24,431 nt of DNA from Thermoplasmata archaeon (GCA_021806345.1 JAJZXP010000356.1:1-24431), one strand, 5' to 3'; counted from the stretch's first letter, positions 1-7,953 are shown. Numbers and translations are program-made. The notes: generated by a model not told the origin, from the sequence alone.

Positions 1-152
1 TTTTTAACCAGATCCACTTCTTTTGGTAAGTTTAGAACTTTAGAAGTTGAGAAATCATCCACGACTGTGACTTCCATTCCTTCGGCCAGTGCCCTTTCAG
101 CAAGATAAGAGCCTAAGAAACCATTCCCACCGGATATGAGCATTCTTTCCAT
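1..152 (-). CDS. NAD-dependent sugar epimerase/dehydratase, N-terminal part (cut by window edge)
   Basis: Only the first 50 codons are in the window; the gene runs off the left edge. The translation begins MERMLISGGNGFLGSYLAER and contains the Rossmann dinucleotide-binding motif GGxGFLG (residues 8-14), followed by the strand ending VVDDF, as in extended short-chain dehydrogenases (SDR) such as UDP-glucose 4-epimerase or dTDP-glucose 4,6-dehydratase. The ATG at 150-152 is chosen because a TATA-like box sits about 26 nt upstream; an internal ATG three codons later is the alternative. It lies in the same direction as, and 77 bp downstream of, a second epimerase gene, suggesting both act in nucleotide-sugar supply. 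The C-terminal substrate-binding part is missing from view, so the exact sugar cannot be given. Confidence 0.8.
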   Translation of the reverse strand, partial: MERMLISGGNGFLGSYLAERALAEGMEVTVVDDFSTSKVLNLPKEVDLVK

Positions 153-173
153 CTGATGTGTATGGCGCTCTTT

Positions 174-182
174 CTTATATTC
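174..182 (-). promoter_or_regulatory. TATA box for the left-edge epimerase gene
   Basis: On the minus strand this reads GAATATAAG, centred about 26 nt before the ATG at 152. This is the spacing expected for an archaeal TATA box of a leaderless transcript. The spacing is read directly; promoter activity is inferred. Confidence 0.45.
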
Positions 183-229
183 TATATTGTGTTCAACTGA
201 ATGGATTCACAATTTTCAAAACATGTAGT

Positions 230-1120
230 TTAGAGTAACCCCATGTTAATACACATTTCTGTAATTCCCTTTTTCAGATCATATTTTGGCTGCCAGCCAA
301 AACCTGAAAATGTCTTTTCCATGTCAGCCTGTGTAAACAGCTGATAGTTTCTGAAGGGAATTTTGGTGTACTTTGCTTTAATTTCTTGGTTCAGCACCTC
401 AGATATAAGCCCTATTATTGAGTTGAAAGAATATGAAATCCCAGTGCCAATATTGTAACTTTCTCCGGGGATCCCCTTAAACATGGCAGCATTTGCCGCT
501 TCAGCCACGTCCTTTACATATATGAAATCTCTACTTTGGTCACCATTCCCGTATATTAATGGTTCTTCTTTAATGGACAAAGATTCCAGAAACTTGCTGA
601 TAACACTGGAGTAAAGGCCCTTGCTATTTTCACCAATTCCGTAAGTATTGAAGAAACGCAGTGAAACCACTTCAAGTTCCCCCCTTATTGTGTAATGCCT
701 GCCCAGATACTCATCAAAGAGTTTGGTGGTTGCATACATATTCTCGTGGCCGTATATGGGCATGTCTTCTCTGCCAGGGGCCTTCAGGTCTCCATAAACG
801 GCAGAAGAAGAAGCAATTACTGCCCTCTTTAGGTTATTTTCAGCAGCCACCCTGAGAACATTCAATGTCCCGTTCACATTTGTGTTGAATCCGGAGAATA
901 AGTCATTTTCAAACTGCGGAGGGGAAGTAATTGCTGCAAGGTGGAAAACGCCATCCGCATCCTTAAGTGCCGCCCTTAAAGCGGAGATATCGAGAATCGA
1001 GGCTTTGTAATAAGGGTCGCCTTCAATATCCAGTGTCTCAACTTCGTGATTGTTGTGAACCAGGTGTTCCTTTAGGTTTCTTCCAATGAATCCTTCTCCG
1101 CCTGTTATAAGGAACTTCAT
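230..1120 (-). CDS. NAD-dependent nucleotide-sugar epimerase/dehydratase (GalE-like SDR)
   Basis: A complete extended SDR of 296 residues, near the usual 300-330. Visible motifs are the NAD-binding GGEGFIG at residues 7-13, HLAA at 60-63, the serine-bearing SSSAVYG at 104-110, the catalytic YxxxK as YATTK at 129-133, RFFNTYG at 155-161 and GDQSRDFIYVKDVA at 193-206. These place it with UDP-sugar 4-epimerases and related 4,6-dehydratases. It would act in the cytoplasm on a nucleotide sugar; the substrate is not decidable from sequence. The ATG at 1118-1120 is preceded by AAGGGGAA on the minus strand, a possible weak ribosome site, and by TTAAAATT at 1138-1145, a possible TATA box. One hand-counted line of the gene is about 47% GC, clearly above the AT-rich genes to its right. 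It could supply a sugar for the glycan made by the neighbouring cluster or process the Gmd product. Confidence 0.88.
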   Translation of the reverse strand: MKFLITGGEGFIGRNLKEHLVHNNHEVETLDIEGDPYYKASILDISALRAALKDADGVFHLAAITSPPQFENDLFSGFNTNVNGTLNVLRVAAENNLKRAVIASSSAVYGDLKAPGREDMPIYGHENMYATTKLFDEYLGRHYTIRGELEVVSLRFFNTYGIGENSKGLYSSVISKFLESLSIKEEPLIYGNGDQSRDFIYVKDVAEAANAAMFKGIPGESYNIGTGISYSFNSIIGLISEVLNQEIKAKYTKIPFRNYQLFTQADMEKTFSGFGWQPKYDLKKGITEMCINMGLL

Positions 1121-1184
1121 CTGGTTCCCCTTATGGGAATTTTAACTAAAATGTTTGTCCACGGGTTTCAATACCTGGACAATA

Positions 1185-1343
1185 TCATTCCTTTATCAAA
1201 ACCTTGTAAATTTTGTTTACTTTCTCCTTCAAATCATTCACTATTTTTTCTATTGAACTGGTCCACCAGAAATTGCAACACTTTCCATCTACCTTCACCT
1301 CAACTTCATTCTTCTCTATATCCCCCAGAATGCAGAGAATCAT
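1185..1343 (-). CDS. Small hypothetical ORF, lysine/glutamate-rich (uncertain)
   Basis: A 52-codon frame on the minus strand starts with ATG at 1341-1343 and ends with TGA at 1185-1187. The product starts MILCILGDIEKNEV and ends in a charged stretch (NDLKEKVNKIYKVLIKE) likely to be a helix. I do not recognise it. It sits between the decayed transposase (same strand, upstream) and the epimerase. It could be a real small protein, a piece of the mobile element, or the remnant of a gene hit by that element. The opposite strand also has an open frame over 1133-1378, but that one is cysteine- and serine-rich with no family resemblance and looks like a shadow. Confidence 0.25.
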   Translation of the reverse strand: MILCILGDIEKNEVEVKVDGKCCNFWWTSSIEKIVNDLKEKVNKIYKVLIKE

Positions 1344-1350
1344 CCACGAA

Positions 1351-1869
1351 CTACCACCTTAAATCCCTAGCAAGGTGAGAATTAATTGGTGAATGCGTCC
1401 CGGATTCATTGTAATCAGTGTATACATTTTCTGTCAGTATGGAAGCATCATAGTAGTTTCTGAACTCACTCGGCCAGATATAACTTGCTACTATTGAGTT
1501 GTGGAAAAACTCAATGTTTACATTGATTTCCAGAGTGTGGTTATTCATATTTTCAAGCTCAGCAACCATTGCATTCCAGAATTTATGCGATATGCACTTT
1601 GGGCCATTGTCTGTCATGAGCACCGGACCTATGAGAACTGTTCTATTAAATACCATGAGAATAGCATTCTTCACTGGTCTTTTAGCATCCCTTGCGATGC
1701 ATGAGATGGAATAATAAAAACCTGCCACTTTTTTTGTGTAGTAGTCCTTTATGTGCATAAGGTATGTCATTCTATGTTCCTTGTGAATTTTTGTCACATA
1801 GGTCTCAAATAGCTGAACAAAACCGCGTGGGCGGAATAGGTTTCTGGAATTTGCTCTTTCATTTGGGTC
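1351..1869 (-). pseudogene. Degenerate transposase, rve/DDE integrase-core type (IS3/IS481-like)
   Basis: The minus-strand frame is open from 1869 down to the TAG at 1351-1353. Seen directly: a TETDVT-like segment reading FETYVTKI, then MTYLMHIKDYYTKKVAGFYY, then LMTDNGPKCISHKFW (second acidic residue), then NIEFFHNSI (Glu of the DDE triad) and a final YNESGTHSPIN, which fits the usual YN..RPHS..N ending. This order is that of retroviral-type integrase cores. The N-terminal helix-turn-helix region is absent, a TAA stop at 1870-1872 closes the frame upstream, and the first catalytic Asp expected in the W/F-x-x-D-x-T block is Tyr. The best available start inside it is a GTG at 1797. It is therefore a truncated, probably inactive copy. 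It sits between the higher-GC left flank and the AT-rich glycan cluster. I could not find terminal inverted repeats by eye. Confidence 0.7.
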
Positions 1870-1873
1870 TTAA

Positions 1874-2050
1874 TGCGGGAATAATAAAATTAGTCATATT
1901 CTTTATCAAAATACAAACTCACGTGTTACTATTGTCCCACAAGATCAAGGATATGTCATTAATGATAAAAATGGTTACAGACTAATTGCATATTACGGTA
2001 ATGTGCAGCGTAGTATTTTTATTGCTGAAGAATTCAAGGCTTTTTATTAG
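1874..2050 (+). pseudogene. C-terminal remnant of an unidentified gene
   Basis: The plus strand carries a 58-codon open stretch from just after a TAA at 1871-1873 to a TAG at 2048-2050. It has no plausible start codon. Its composition is protein-like, with segments such as RVTIVPQDQGYVINDKNGY and RSIFIAEEF. It abuts, to within a few bases, the point where the opposite-strand transposase frame breaks (1870). The simplest reading is that a plus-strand gene lost its 5' part when the mobile element inserted or recombined. I do not recognise the family. Its last codons coincide with the TATA-like box proposed for the flippase gene. Confidence 0.4.
2041..2050 (+). promoter_or_regulatory. TATA box for the flippase gene
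   Basis: The stretch TTTTTATTAG is centred about 27 nt before the ATG at 2072, with no Shine-Dalgarno motif between, consistent with leaderless transcription. It supports the 2072 start over in-frame ATGs at 2153 and 2192. Confidence 0.4.
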
Positions 2051-2071
2051 TTATTTTACGATGCGATTGCC

Positions 2072-3721
2072 ATGAGTGCCGTCCTGCAGATTAGGAATCT
2101 GAGCAAAAATGAGATTGCTATTAATCATCACAACCCTTCGTACCTTGGAAGAATGGAATATTATAAATCTTCAGAGAATATCACAGACCAAATGGAAGGG
2201 GGCGAAAGTCGATCACGATCCATTGGCCTAGATGCAATATTTCAATATACTGGATCTGGGGTACAGTTCTTTTCTGGTATGATCTTTTATTTGATCATCG
2301 TTAGACTTTTTAGTACAACTGCGGTTGGAGCAATAGCGCTGTTCCTGGCCATAATAGGCCTCTTTCAAATAGTATTTTCATTCGGGCTTGGCACAGCCGC
2401 CCAGCATTTTACGTCATATAGCATAGGACTTGGCGATTTTGCCGCTGCAGCAAAGGTCTTCTATAAAATAATAACTTACGGATTTTTAGTTTCAATATTT
2501 GGTTTCTTATCCCTTTTGCTCCTTAGCCCCGTAATTTCAATAAGTTTCCTTCATTCTAATCAATATACAAATCTAATCAGGCTCCTAAGTATTGTTCTGT
2601 TAGGCAGCATACTTTTTTCTATCCTCAATGGAACATTATTGGGATTGCAAAATTTTAGGCTTTCTGCCTTCATAAATATAATTATCTGGATTGCCTATTA
2701 TTTTGGTTCCATTGCTTTTGCTTATCTTATTCATAATCTGTCCGCTTTGATTGCTGGGTGGTCCATGGGGATTTTTCTTGGAGTTATAATAGAACTTACA
2801 CTTATCTTAAAAGTATTATCAAAATTCAAAGGAGGAGCTTTGACTTTATCTACCCAGTCACTGATAAAATACTCGCTACCAGTTGTTTTAAGCGGATTAA
2901 TTGGCTATAGTGCGGCTTATGCAGATAGATTCATAGTAGCTGGGCTGATCAATTTATCATCTTTGGGTGTATACAATTTCGCTTTATTGATCTCATCATC
3001 GCTTGGGTTTTTGGCAATTCCATTTAACAACATCTTAATGCCTAAGTTCTCTGAGCTTTTCGGAAGAGGTGAAAGAGCTTTGATTTCAGCTCACGTGAAA
3101 GCTTCCTCAATGCTTTTGATGTCTATATATGTACCTGCTTCACTTGGTATTTCCGCATTAGCTCCAGTGCTTATTGGCTTATTGGGTGGTCCTAATTATG
3201 CTGGAGGATCAGCCCCTTTATCATTAGTTATGTTTTTATCGGCCTTCTTCGTTTCATCAAATATTCTAACTCAAGCCATTGCTTCAGTAAGGAGAACTAA
3301 AATATTTATTTACTCAAGTGTGGTTGGTTTTGGTTCTAATGTCATACTATCATACTTATTAATTCCAAAATTTGGTCTCGTTGGGGCTGCATTAGGATTT
3401 TCGTCTGTATTTGCCTCCACATTTTTTGTTCTTTACTTTTTCGCTAAAGTTGAGAATGTTGCATCTTTCGATATTTCTGGAACAGTTAAGATATGGATCG
3501 CTTCATTAGTTATGTTTATAACAGTTTTTATTCTAATTAACAGAATAGGAACAACACTTTATTTAATGCCAATTTATATTTTAGTAGGTATTTGTATTTA
3601 TCTTGGTCTAGCAAGGATGCTAAAATTATTTAAAAAAGAGGATAAAGAACTAGTGTTATCTTTATTTCCTGAGAATTTTATCAGGACGAGGAAACTTTTA
3701 TCTCTTTTGATTTTACACTAG
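2072..3721 (+). CDS. Polysaccharide/oligosaccharide flippase (MVF/PST superfamily, Wzx-like)
   Basis: A 549-residue protein made almost wholly of hydrophobic segments, about 12-14 predicted by eye from residue 55 onward, after a hydrophilic N-terminus of about 50 residues. Features typical of polysaccharide exporters are the first helix pair ending YLIIVRLFSTTAVGAIALF, a glycine-rich FGLGTAAQHF segment near residue 105, the mid-protein block AAYADRFIVAGLINLSSLGVYNFA, and LIPKFGLVGAALG near 430. The family moves lipid-linked oligosaccharides across the cytoplasmic membrane. In this cluster the likely cargo is a polyprenyl-linked glycan assembled by the neighbouring glycosyltransferases. The start at 2072 is supported by a TATA-like box 27 nt upstream; shorter starts at 2153 or 2192 would remove only the soluble N-terminus. 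It is transcribed towards, and converges with, gmd (33 bp apart). Confidence 0.85.
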   Translation: MSAVLQIRNLSKNEIAINHHNPSYLGRMEYYKSSENITDQMEGGESRSRSIGLDAIFQYTGSGVQFFSGMIFYLIIVRLFSTTAVGAIALFLAIIGLFQIVFSFGLGTAAQHFTSYSIGLGDFAAAAKVFYKIITYGFLVSIFGFLSLLLLSPVISISFLHSNQYTNLIRLLSIVLLGSILFSILNGTLLGLQNFRLSAFINIIIWIAYYFGSIAFAYLIHNLSALIAGWSMGIFLGVIIELTLILKVLSKFKGGALTLSTQSLIKYSLPVVLSGLIGYSAAYADRFIVAGLINLSSLGVYNFALLISSSLGFLAIPFNNILMPKFSELFGRGERALISAHVKASSMLLMSIYVPASLGISALAPVLIGLLGGPNYAGGSAPLSLVMFLSAFFVSSNILTQAIASVRRTKIFIYSSVVGFGSNVILSYLLIPKFGLVGAALGFSSVFASTFFVLYFFAKVENVASFDISGTVKIWIASLVMFITVFILINRIGTTLYLMPIYILVGICIYLGLARMLKLFKKEDKELVLSLFPENFIRTRKLLSLLILH

Positions 3722-3754
3722 ATTAATTAAGATAGAATCCGAAGTATCAAACAC

Positions 3755-4777
3755 TTAATTTCGGTTTTGATTCTTTAAGTCACTATCTGTCATAATCTTG
3801 ACTAATTTTGAGAATTTTATATCTGGTTTCCATCCTAGTTCTCGTTTTGCTTTCGAGAAATCAGCTACATAATTGTCAGACTCTAGGGGTCTGAAAAATT
3901 TCTTGTTTACTTTTACAATAACCTCATCTTTATCGGAAAGCCCAACCTCGTTCACACCTATACCTTTCCAATGGATCTCTGTACCAATATTCCTAAATGA
4001 TTCCTCTACAAATTCTCTCACTGTGTGCAACTCTCCAGAACCTAAAACGAAATCATCGGCATACTTATGCTCCAAGATTCTGGTCATACCTTCAACATAA
4101 TCCCTAGCATAACCCCAATCTTTTCTAGCATTTAAATTACCAAGTTCAAGTGGCGTATGATCACCGTAGTGATATTTTGCAACATGTAAAGTGATCTTCC
4201 TAGTAACAAATTCTGGGCCTCTGACTTCTGATTCATGGTTGAAAAGAATTCCGCTGCACATATACAAATTGTATGCATCTCTATATGTCTTTACAGTCCA
4301 GTAACCAGCAAGTTTGGAAACGGCGTATGGACTCCGTGGAGAAAAGGGCGTTTCTTCATTTTGAGGAGTAACTTTAGGCTGACCATATAATTCAGATGTT
4401 CCAGCGAAGTAGAGTCTTGTGTTTGCGGAGTAATCCTTAACTGCGTTAACTACATTTAGCGTTCCTCCAATGTTTACATCATATGTGGAAGATGGGTTTA
4501 GGAAACTATAACCAACAAAACTCTGAGCAGCTAGATGGTAGAGTTGGTCGGGCTGTACTTCGCTTAAAAGCTTCGAAAGAAAATTTGCATCAGTTAGGTC
4601 CCCATAGTGTATATTCACCTCATTAAGGACATCAACGGGAAGAAGCGATAAATTTCCTATAGTCATGGAACTATTCCTTCGTATAATTCCATGTACTTCG
4701 AAACCTCTTTCCAAAAGAAGTTTTGTTAGAAAGTAACCATCCTGACCCGTAATCCCAGTAATAATTGCACTTTTCAT
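3755..4777 (-). CDS. gmd: GDP-mannose 4,6-dehydratase
   Basis: Converts GDP-D-mannose to GDP-4-keto-6-deoxy-D-mannose, the branch point to GDP-fucose, GDP-rhamnose, GDP-6-deoxy-talose and related sugars. The 340-residue protein shows the NADP-binding GITGQDGY (residues 8-15), TSELYG (127-132) with the catalytic Thr/Ser and Glu, YAVSK (151-155) as the Tyr-Lys pair, LFNHES (178-183) and the Gmd hallmark block LGNLNARKDWGYARDYVE (212-229). Length matches the family (about 340-370). A TTG five codons upstream (4792) would extend it by MLPYK, but the ATG at 4777 starts right at the first beta-strand and is preferred. The expected partner reductase (Rmd or fucose synthase) is not recognisable with certainty; the epimerases at the left edge are candidates. 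A 33-bp gap separates its stop from the convergent flippase. Confidence 0.93.
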   Translation of the reverse strand: MKSAIITGITGQDGYFLTKLLLERGFEVHGIIRRNSSMTIGNLSLLPVDVLNEVNIHYGDLTDANFLSKLLSEVQPDQLYHLAAQSFVGYSFLNPSSTYDVNIGGTLNVVNAVKDYSANTRLYFAGTSELYGQPKVTPQNEETPFSPRSPYAVSKLAGYWTVKTYRDAYNLYMCSGILFNHESEVRGPEFVTRKITLHVAKYHYGDHTPLELGNLNARKDWGYARDYVEGMTRILEHKYADDFVLGSGELHTVREFVEESFRNIGTEIHWKGIGVNEVGLSDKDEVIVKVNKKFFRPLESDNYVADFSKAKRELGWKPDIKFSKLVKIMTDSDLKNQNRN

Positions 4778-4810
4778 CTTATATGGCAACAAAGATTTAA
4801 CTGAACTACA

Positions 4811-5623
4811 TTAATCTTGCCGTAAGAGTAGATATTCTGAGCTTCCAGGGGCAGGTCTGAATCTGCCGACGACAACTTTCCTGAGGAACCTGTAATACTT
4901 GAGTTCCCGGAAATATCTGATCATATAGTCAAAACGTCCAGTGGCGACTTTTGAATGACCTCTAGCCCTCTCTTTAAATTTGAATGGAATTTCCGCTATA
5001 CTGATATTCTTCTTGCATGACATTATGTATAAACCTAATTTGTTGAATCCACTCATTTCGATAGAAGTTGGAACAATTCTTCTGTTTACTATAAAGAAAC
5101 CAGATATTGGGTCTTTAACTGTTGACACCCATGGCAATAGAAATTTTGCAAAGAAATTGGCTCCCCTGCTTATTATTCCATGTTTTATTGTTCTTTCCGC
5201 ACCTCCACCTTTTACATATCTTGATGCTATAACAAAATCAAAACCTTCTTGATACTTTTTGATCAAAATAGGTAAAACACTGACGGGATGCTGAAGATCC
5301 CCGTCCATGATCAAAACGTTGTTATGACTGGCCTGAGAAATGCCAAATAGCTGCGCATTTACGGTTCCCATTTTCTCAAACCTTTCTTTTAACAATATTT
5401 TGATTTGGTTTTCTTTTATACTATATTTTCTGACAATCTCCTTTGTTTTATCAGTACTGCCATCATCCACAAAAACAATTTCTTTAATTTTCAGAGAAGG
5501 ATTGCTGGTTGCAATCTCCAAAATACCTCTTATTAGGTCTTCAATGTTACTTTCCTCATTCATTACTGGGATCACCAAGGAGATACCATTAAATCCTACG
5601 CTTGGGAAATTGTTCAAATCCAT
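4811..5623 (-). CDS. Polyprenyl/dolichol-phosphate mannosyltransferase-like GT2
   Basis: A soluble GT-A enzyme of 270 residues related to Dpm1, which transfers mannose (or another hexose) from a nucleotide sugar to dolichyl phosphate on the cytoplasmic face. Motifs: IPVMNEE at residues 18-24, FVDDGSTDKT at 51-60, the DxD metal-binding MDGDLQHP at 106-113, VIASRYVKGG at 131-140, KDPISGFF at 170-177, and the C-terminal KERARGHSK at 218-226. There are no C-terminal membrane helices, as in the DPM1-only type. The open frame continues upstream to 5695, but the extra 24 residues have no family counterpart. An AT-rich box (TTATAATATAT on the minus strand) lies about 33 nt before the ATG at 5623, so I take that start. 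It lies 33 bp upstream of gmd in the same direction and could supply Dol-P-sugar to the DUF2079 proteins. Confidence 0.85.
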   Translation of the reverse strand: MDLNNFPSVGFNGISLVIPVMNEESNIEDLIRGILEIATSNPSLKIKEIVFVDDGSTDKTKEIVRKYSIKENQIKILLKERFEKMGTVNAQLFGISQASHNNVLIMDGDLQHPVSVLPILIKKYQEGFDFVIASRYVKGGGAERTIKHGIISRGANFFAKFLLPWVSTVKDPISGFFIVNRRIVPTSIEMSGFNKLGLYIMSCKKNISIAEIPFKFKERARGHSKVATGRFDYMIRYFRELKYYRFLRKVVVGRFRPAPGSSEYLLLRQD

Positions 5624-5650
5624 TATGATACTCGAGGCAGATCGGAGTCG

Positions 5651-5661
5651 ATATATTATAA
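5651..5661 (-). promoter_or_regulatory. TATA box for the Dol-P-sugar synthase-like gene
   Basis: On the minus strand this is TTATAATATAT, centred about 33 nt before the ATG at 5623. It decides the choice of that start over the longer frame beginning at 5695, because a promoter inside the coding region would otherwise be needed. Confidence 0.5.
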
Positions 5662-5771
5662 CTTTTGCAATACATTTAATTGTGCAGTTTCGCATAATTA
5701 GCTATTTTACTTTATTTATAGCATAAAAGTAGAAAATCTAGATTTTACGAGACATTACCCGAATGCTTAAG

Positions 5772-6779
5772 TCAATTGAGTTGCCTCGATACGTGTAAAA
5801 TAATGTATTTGTAGGTCCAGGAACTAGCTTTGGTTGAGAAAAACGATAAAAGATAAAGAAACATTAAAAGTAGAACAAATATTTCATGCGATTTGAAAAA
5901 GTCAAATAGTGCTTTGCGTATAAAAGTCAACAAAAAAGGTTTTTCTTTTCGTTTTATGATTGCTTCTTGCAACTCAGATTGTATGCTCATGGAATCAAGT
6001 TTTACTAGAATTGGTCCTGAAACAAACGCACGTCTCATATATTTGTAAGAGAAATTGTGGGAGTTTTCCAGATCAGCCTTTTTTTTGTCAAAATCTTCGT
6101 ATGTTTGTCTGTTTAGAGTTAGTTGTTGCCGGTGGTGTCGATAATACGTCAATTTCTCCGGCGTCACAAAACATTTACCTGATTCCAACCCTGAAAAACA
6201 AATGAAATTATCCATGGCATATCGACACCCCTCATCACCAGATAAATTCTGATTCAGTTTTTGTAAATGCTCTCTCAAAGCCTTTTCGGATATTGACATG
6301 CTGCTACTGTTAAAGAGAGAAAGATATGAACTATCTCCATGATAAATTCCATTTTTATCTAAGTAAAACGTAGAATTTTTTCTACTCCTCTCTTTATAGA
6401 AATCCAAGGGTTGGCTTTCATCGCTTACAGGTATTGTGCCGTCTTTGCAAAATGCAATGTCACCTGTACCAAATAGTTCGAGGATCGTTTCCAATTTTAT
6501 AGTATTGAAGAAGTCATCATCGTCTAAGAATGAAATGATTTTGCCTTCTGCTTCATTTAAAGCCCTAGAAAGGGTTTTGTTCCAATAGGGGGAAAATTCG
6601 AGAATGTTCTTGACGGAATTATCTTCTAAATATTGATCAATTTTACGATCTGCGAAATTTTTGACTACTATGATTTCATAAAGATTCCTTGATAAACTTT
6701 GGGACAGAACTGATTTCACTGCCTGCATCAGGTACTCTTTTCTGTTAAAAGCAGTAATTATGACCGAAATTCTGCGCAC
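5772..6779 (-). CDS. GT2 glycosyltransferase with C-terminal membrane anchor
   Basis: A 335-residue GT-A protein that starts with GTG at 6779. Motifs: SVIITAFNR at residues 5-13, the extended acidic metal-binding motif FLDDDD at 84-89, NSSSMSIS at 157-164, a possible acidic catalytic segment around GDEGCRYAMD (181-190), and LTYYRHH at 210-216. After a charged linker there is one strong hydrophobic segment, about residues 296-316 (FVLLLMFLYLLSFF), near the C-terminus, so the enzyme is probably tethered to the membrane with the catalytic domain in the cytoplasm. The acceptor and donor are unknown. It is a clear paralogue of the divergently transcribed gene at 6942-7943 (same FLDDDD, NSSSxSI, LTxYRxH and C-terminal helix). 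A TATA-like box centred 26-27 nt before the GTG supports the start and a leaderless transcript. Confidence 0.82.
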   Translation of the reverse strand: MRRISVIITAFNRKEYLMQAVKSVLSQSLSRNLYEIIVVKNFADRKIDQYLEDNSVKNILEFSPYWNKTLSRALNEAEGKIISFLDDDDFFNTIKLETILELFGTGDIAFCKDGTIPVSDESQPLDFYKERSRKNSTFYLDKNGIYHGDSSYLSLFNSSSMSISEKALREHLQKLNQNLSGDEGCRYAMDNFICFSGLESGKCFVTPEKLTYYRHHRQQLTLNRQTYEDFDKKKADLENSHNFSYKYMRRAFVSGPILVKLDSMSIQSELQEAIIKRKEKPFLLTFIRKALFDFFKSHEIFVLLLMFLYLLSFFSTKASSWTYKYIILHVSRQLN

Positions 6780-6800
6780 TATTGACTATTACAATAATTT

Positions 6801-6810
6801 CTTTAATTTT
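6801..6810 (-). promoter_or_regulatory. TATA box for the GTG-started GT2 gene
   Basis: On the minus strand this reads AAAATTAAAG, centred 26-27 nt before the GTG at 6779. It lies in the 162-bp divergent intergenic region shared with the GT2 gene at 6942, whose own candidate boxes (AATTTATCA and TTAAAATG) lie at about -29 and -21 from its ATG. Confidence 0.45.
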
Positions 6811-6941
6811 TGGGAGTGTAAAACTTTTTTAAGAGAAAATATAATTATTTTCAATATCTCTTTTTAACAATGGCCTAAAGGAAACTTTATTGCAAAAGGG
6901 TTGTGAAATAATTTATCACTTAAAATGCATTTCTGTTTAAG

Positions 6942-7943
6942 ATGAAGCCTCCGAGTATCTCTGTCATTTTGATATCTAGTAAAAGAAAAAACTTCATCCT
7001 TCAAGCTTTGAATTCTCTCGCAAACCAAACAATGTCGAGGGAGAGATTTGAAATAATCTGCGTTAAAAACTTTACTGACCAAAATTTAGATCAAGAAATA
7101 ATGCGGTATTCTAACGCAGTGATAAATTCTAATGACTTAAGATATGGTATTAAGGTCTCAGAGGCCATACTTGTGTCAAAGGGGGAAATAATATGTTTCC
7201 TCGATGATGATGATATGTTTAGTCACGATAAGCTAGAAAGAGTAAGTCTAATATTTAGTGAAAATCCTCAACTGAATTACTACCATAATGGCAGAACCAC
7301 GGACCACGAAGAGTTTCTAAACCAAGGAAGCCGAAAATCAAAAGTAGGAAATTCACGTGTACTAAACTTGGAGAAGCCAAATTTTAATGAAACCTTATCC
7401 TTTTTCAGACTTTATCCAGATTTCAATTCAAGTTCAATATCAATTAGACGCAAAGTTCTTGATGGAAAGATCGGCCATTTGAAAAATTTGATAATGCATC
7501 CGGACACATTTTTTTTATTCTGTGCATTAGAAACAGAAGGTATTTTGATTGAGGATCCAAAGTTATTGACATTTTACAGGTTGCACCAGAGTACTACCAA
7601 TGATTTTCATCAGAATATTGATGACTTTTATTCTAACAAATTCCACTATTATGAGAGCACTAATGGGGACTGGAAAGTAATTACTTCAATACTTAAAAAA
7701 GAGGTCAATCTGAAATTATGCAGATGCGAAATGGTCCACAATGCTTTCTTGAGGGGAATATTCAATAAAGACATAAGTTCAAAGGATATGTTTAAACTCA
7801 CCAATGACTTTTTTAAATGCATCTATGTGAGAAAAATAATGAATATGATTATCCTCCTAATAATTGGGTATCTCATTACGTTTTTTCCAAGGACAGGAAG
7901 GAGATTTTACTATAACATGAGTATAAGATTTTTTTCGAGATGA
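6942..7943 (+). CDS. GT2 glycosyltransferase with C-terminal membrane anchor, paralogue of 5772-6779
   Basis: A 333-residue GT-A protein with the same layout as its divergent neighbour: SISVILISSKR at residues 5-15, FLDDDD at 86-91, FNSSSISIRR at 161-170, LTFYRLH at 209-215, and a single hydrophobic helix (MIILLIIGYLITFF) near residues 302-315 followed by a basic tail. GT2 enzymes with this arrangement transfer sugars from nucleotide donors to lipid-linked or membrane-near acceptors; specificity is not readable. The middle region (residues 110-155) differs most from the paralogue, as expected for a changed acceptor or donor. The ATG at 6942 directly precedes the first beta-strand. It converges with the DUF2079 gene, with only 10 bp between the two stops. 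Confidence 0.82.
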   Translation: MKPPSISVILISSKRKNFILQALNSLANQTMSRERFEIICVKNFTDQNLDQEIMRYSNAVINSNDLRYGIKVSEAILVSKGEIICFLDDDDMFSHDKLERVSLIFSENPQLNYYHNGRTTDHEEFLNQGSRKSKVGNSRVLNLEKPNFNETLSFFRLYPDFNSSSISIRRKVLDGKIGHLKNLIMHPDTFFLFCALETEGILIEDPKLLTFYRLHQSTTNDFHQNIDDFYSNKFHYYESTNGDWKVITSILKKEVNLKLCRCEMVHNAFLRGIFNKDISSKDMFKLTNDFFKCIYVRKIMNMIILLIIGYLITFFPRTGRRFYYNMSIRFFSR

Positions 7944-7953
7944 TAAATGGTGG

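Noticed and set aside
1121..1880. Intact insertion sequence with terminal inverted repeats
   Set aside because: No matching ends were visible around the transposase remnant and its N-terminal part is missing, so it is listed as a pseudogene rather than a mobile element.
1133..1985. Plus-strand frames over the transposase remnant (1133-1378, 1499-1714, 1764-1985)
   Set aside because: They lie opposite the integrase-core motifs; only the short 1874-2050 frame in another phase looks protein-like.
4778..4792. TTG-initiated N-terminal extension of gmd
   Set aside because: Adds only MLPYK before a start that fits the family; the ATG at 4777 is sufficient.
5624..5695. N-terminal extension of the Dpm1-like protein by 24 residues
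   Set aside because: The extension overlaps the likely TATA box and has no counterpart in the family.
4980..5726. Plus-strand open frames opposite the Dpm1-like gene
   Set aside because: They are antisense to a gene with clear GT2 motifs, and their products are low-complexity and hydrophobic with no family resemblance.
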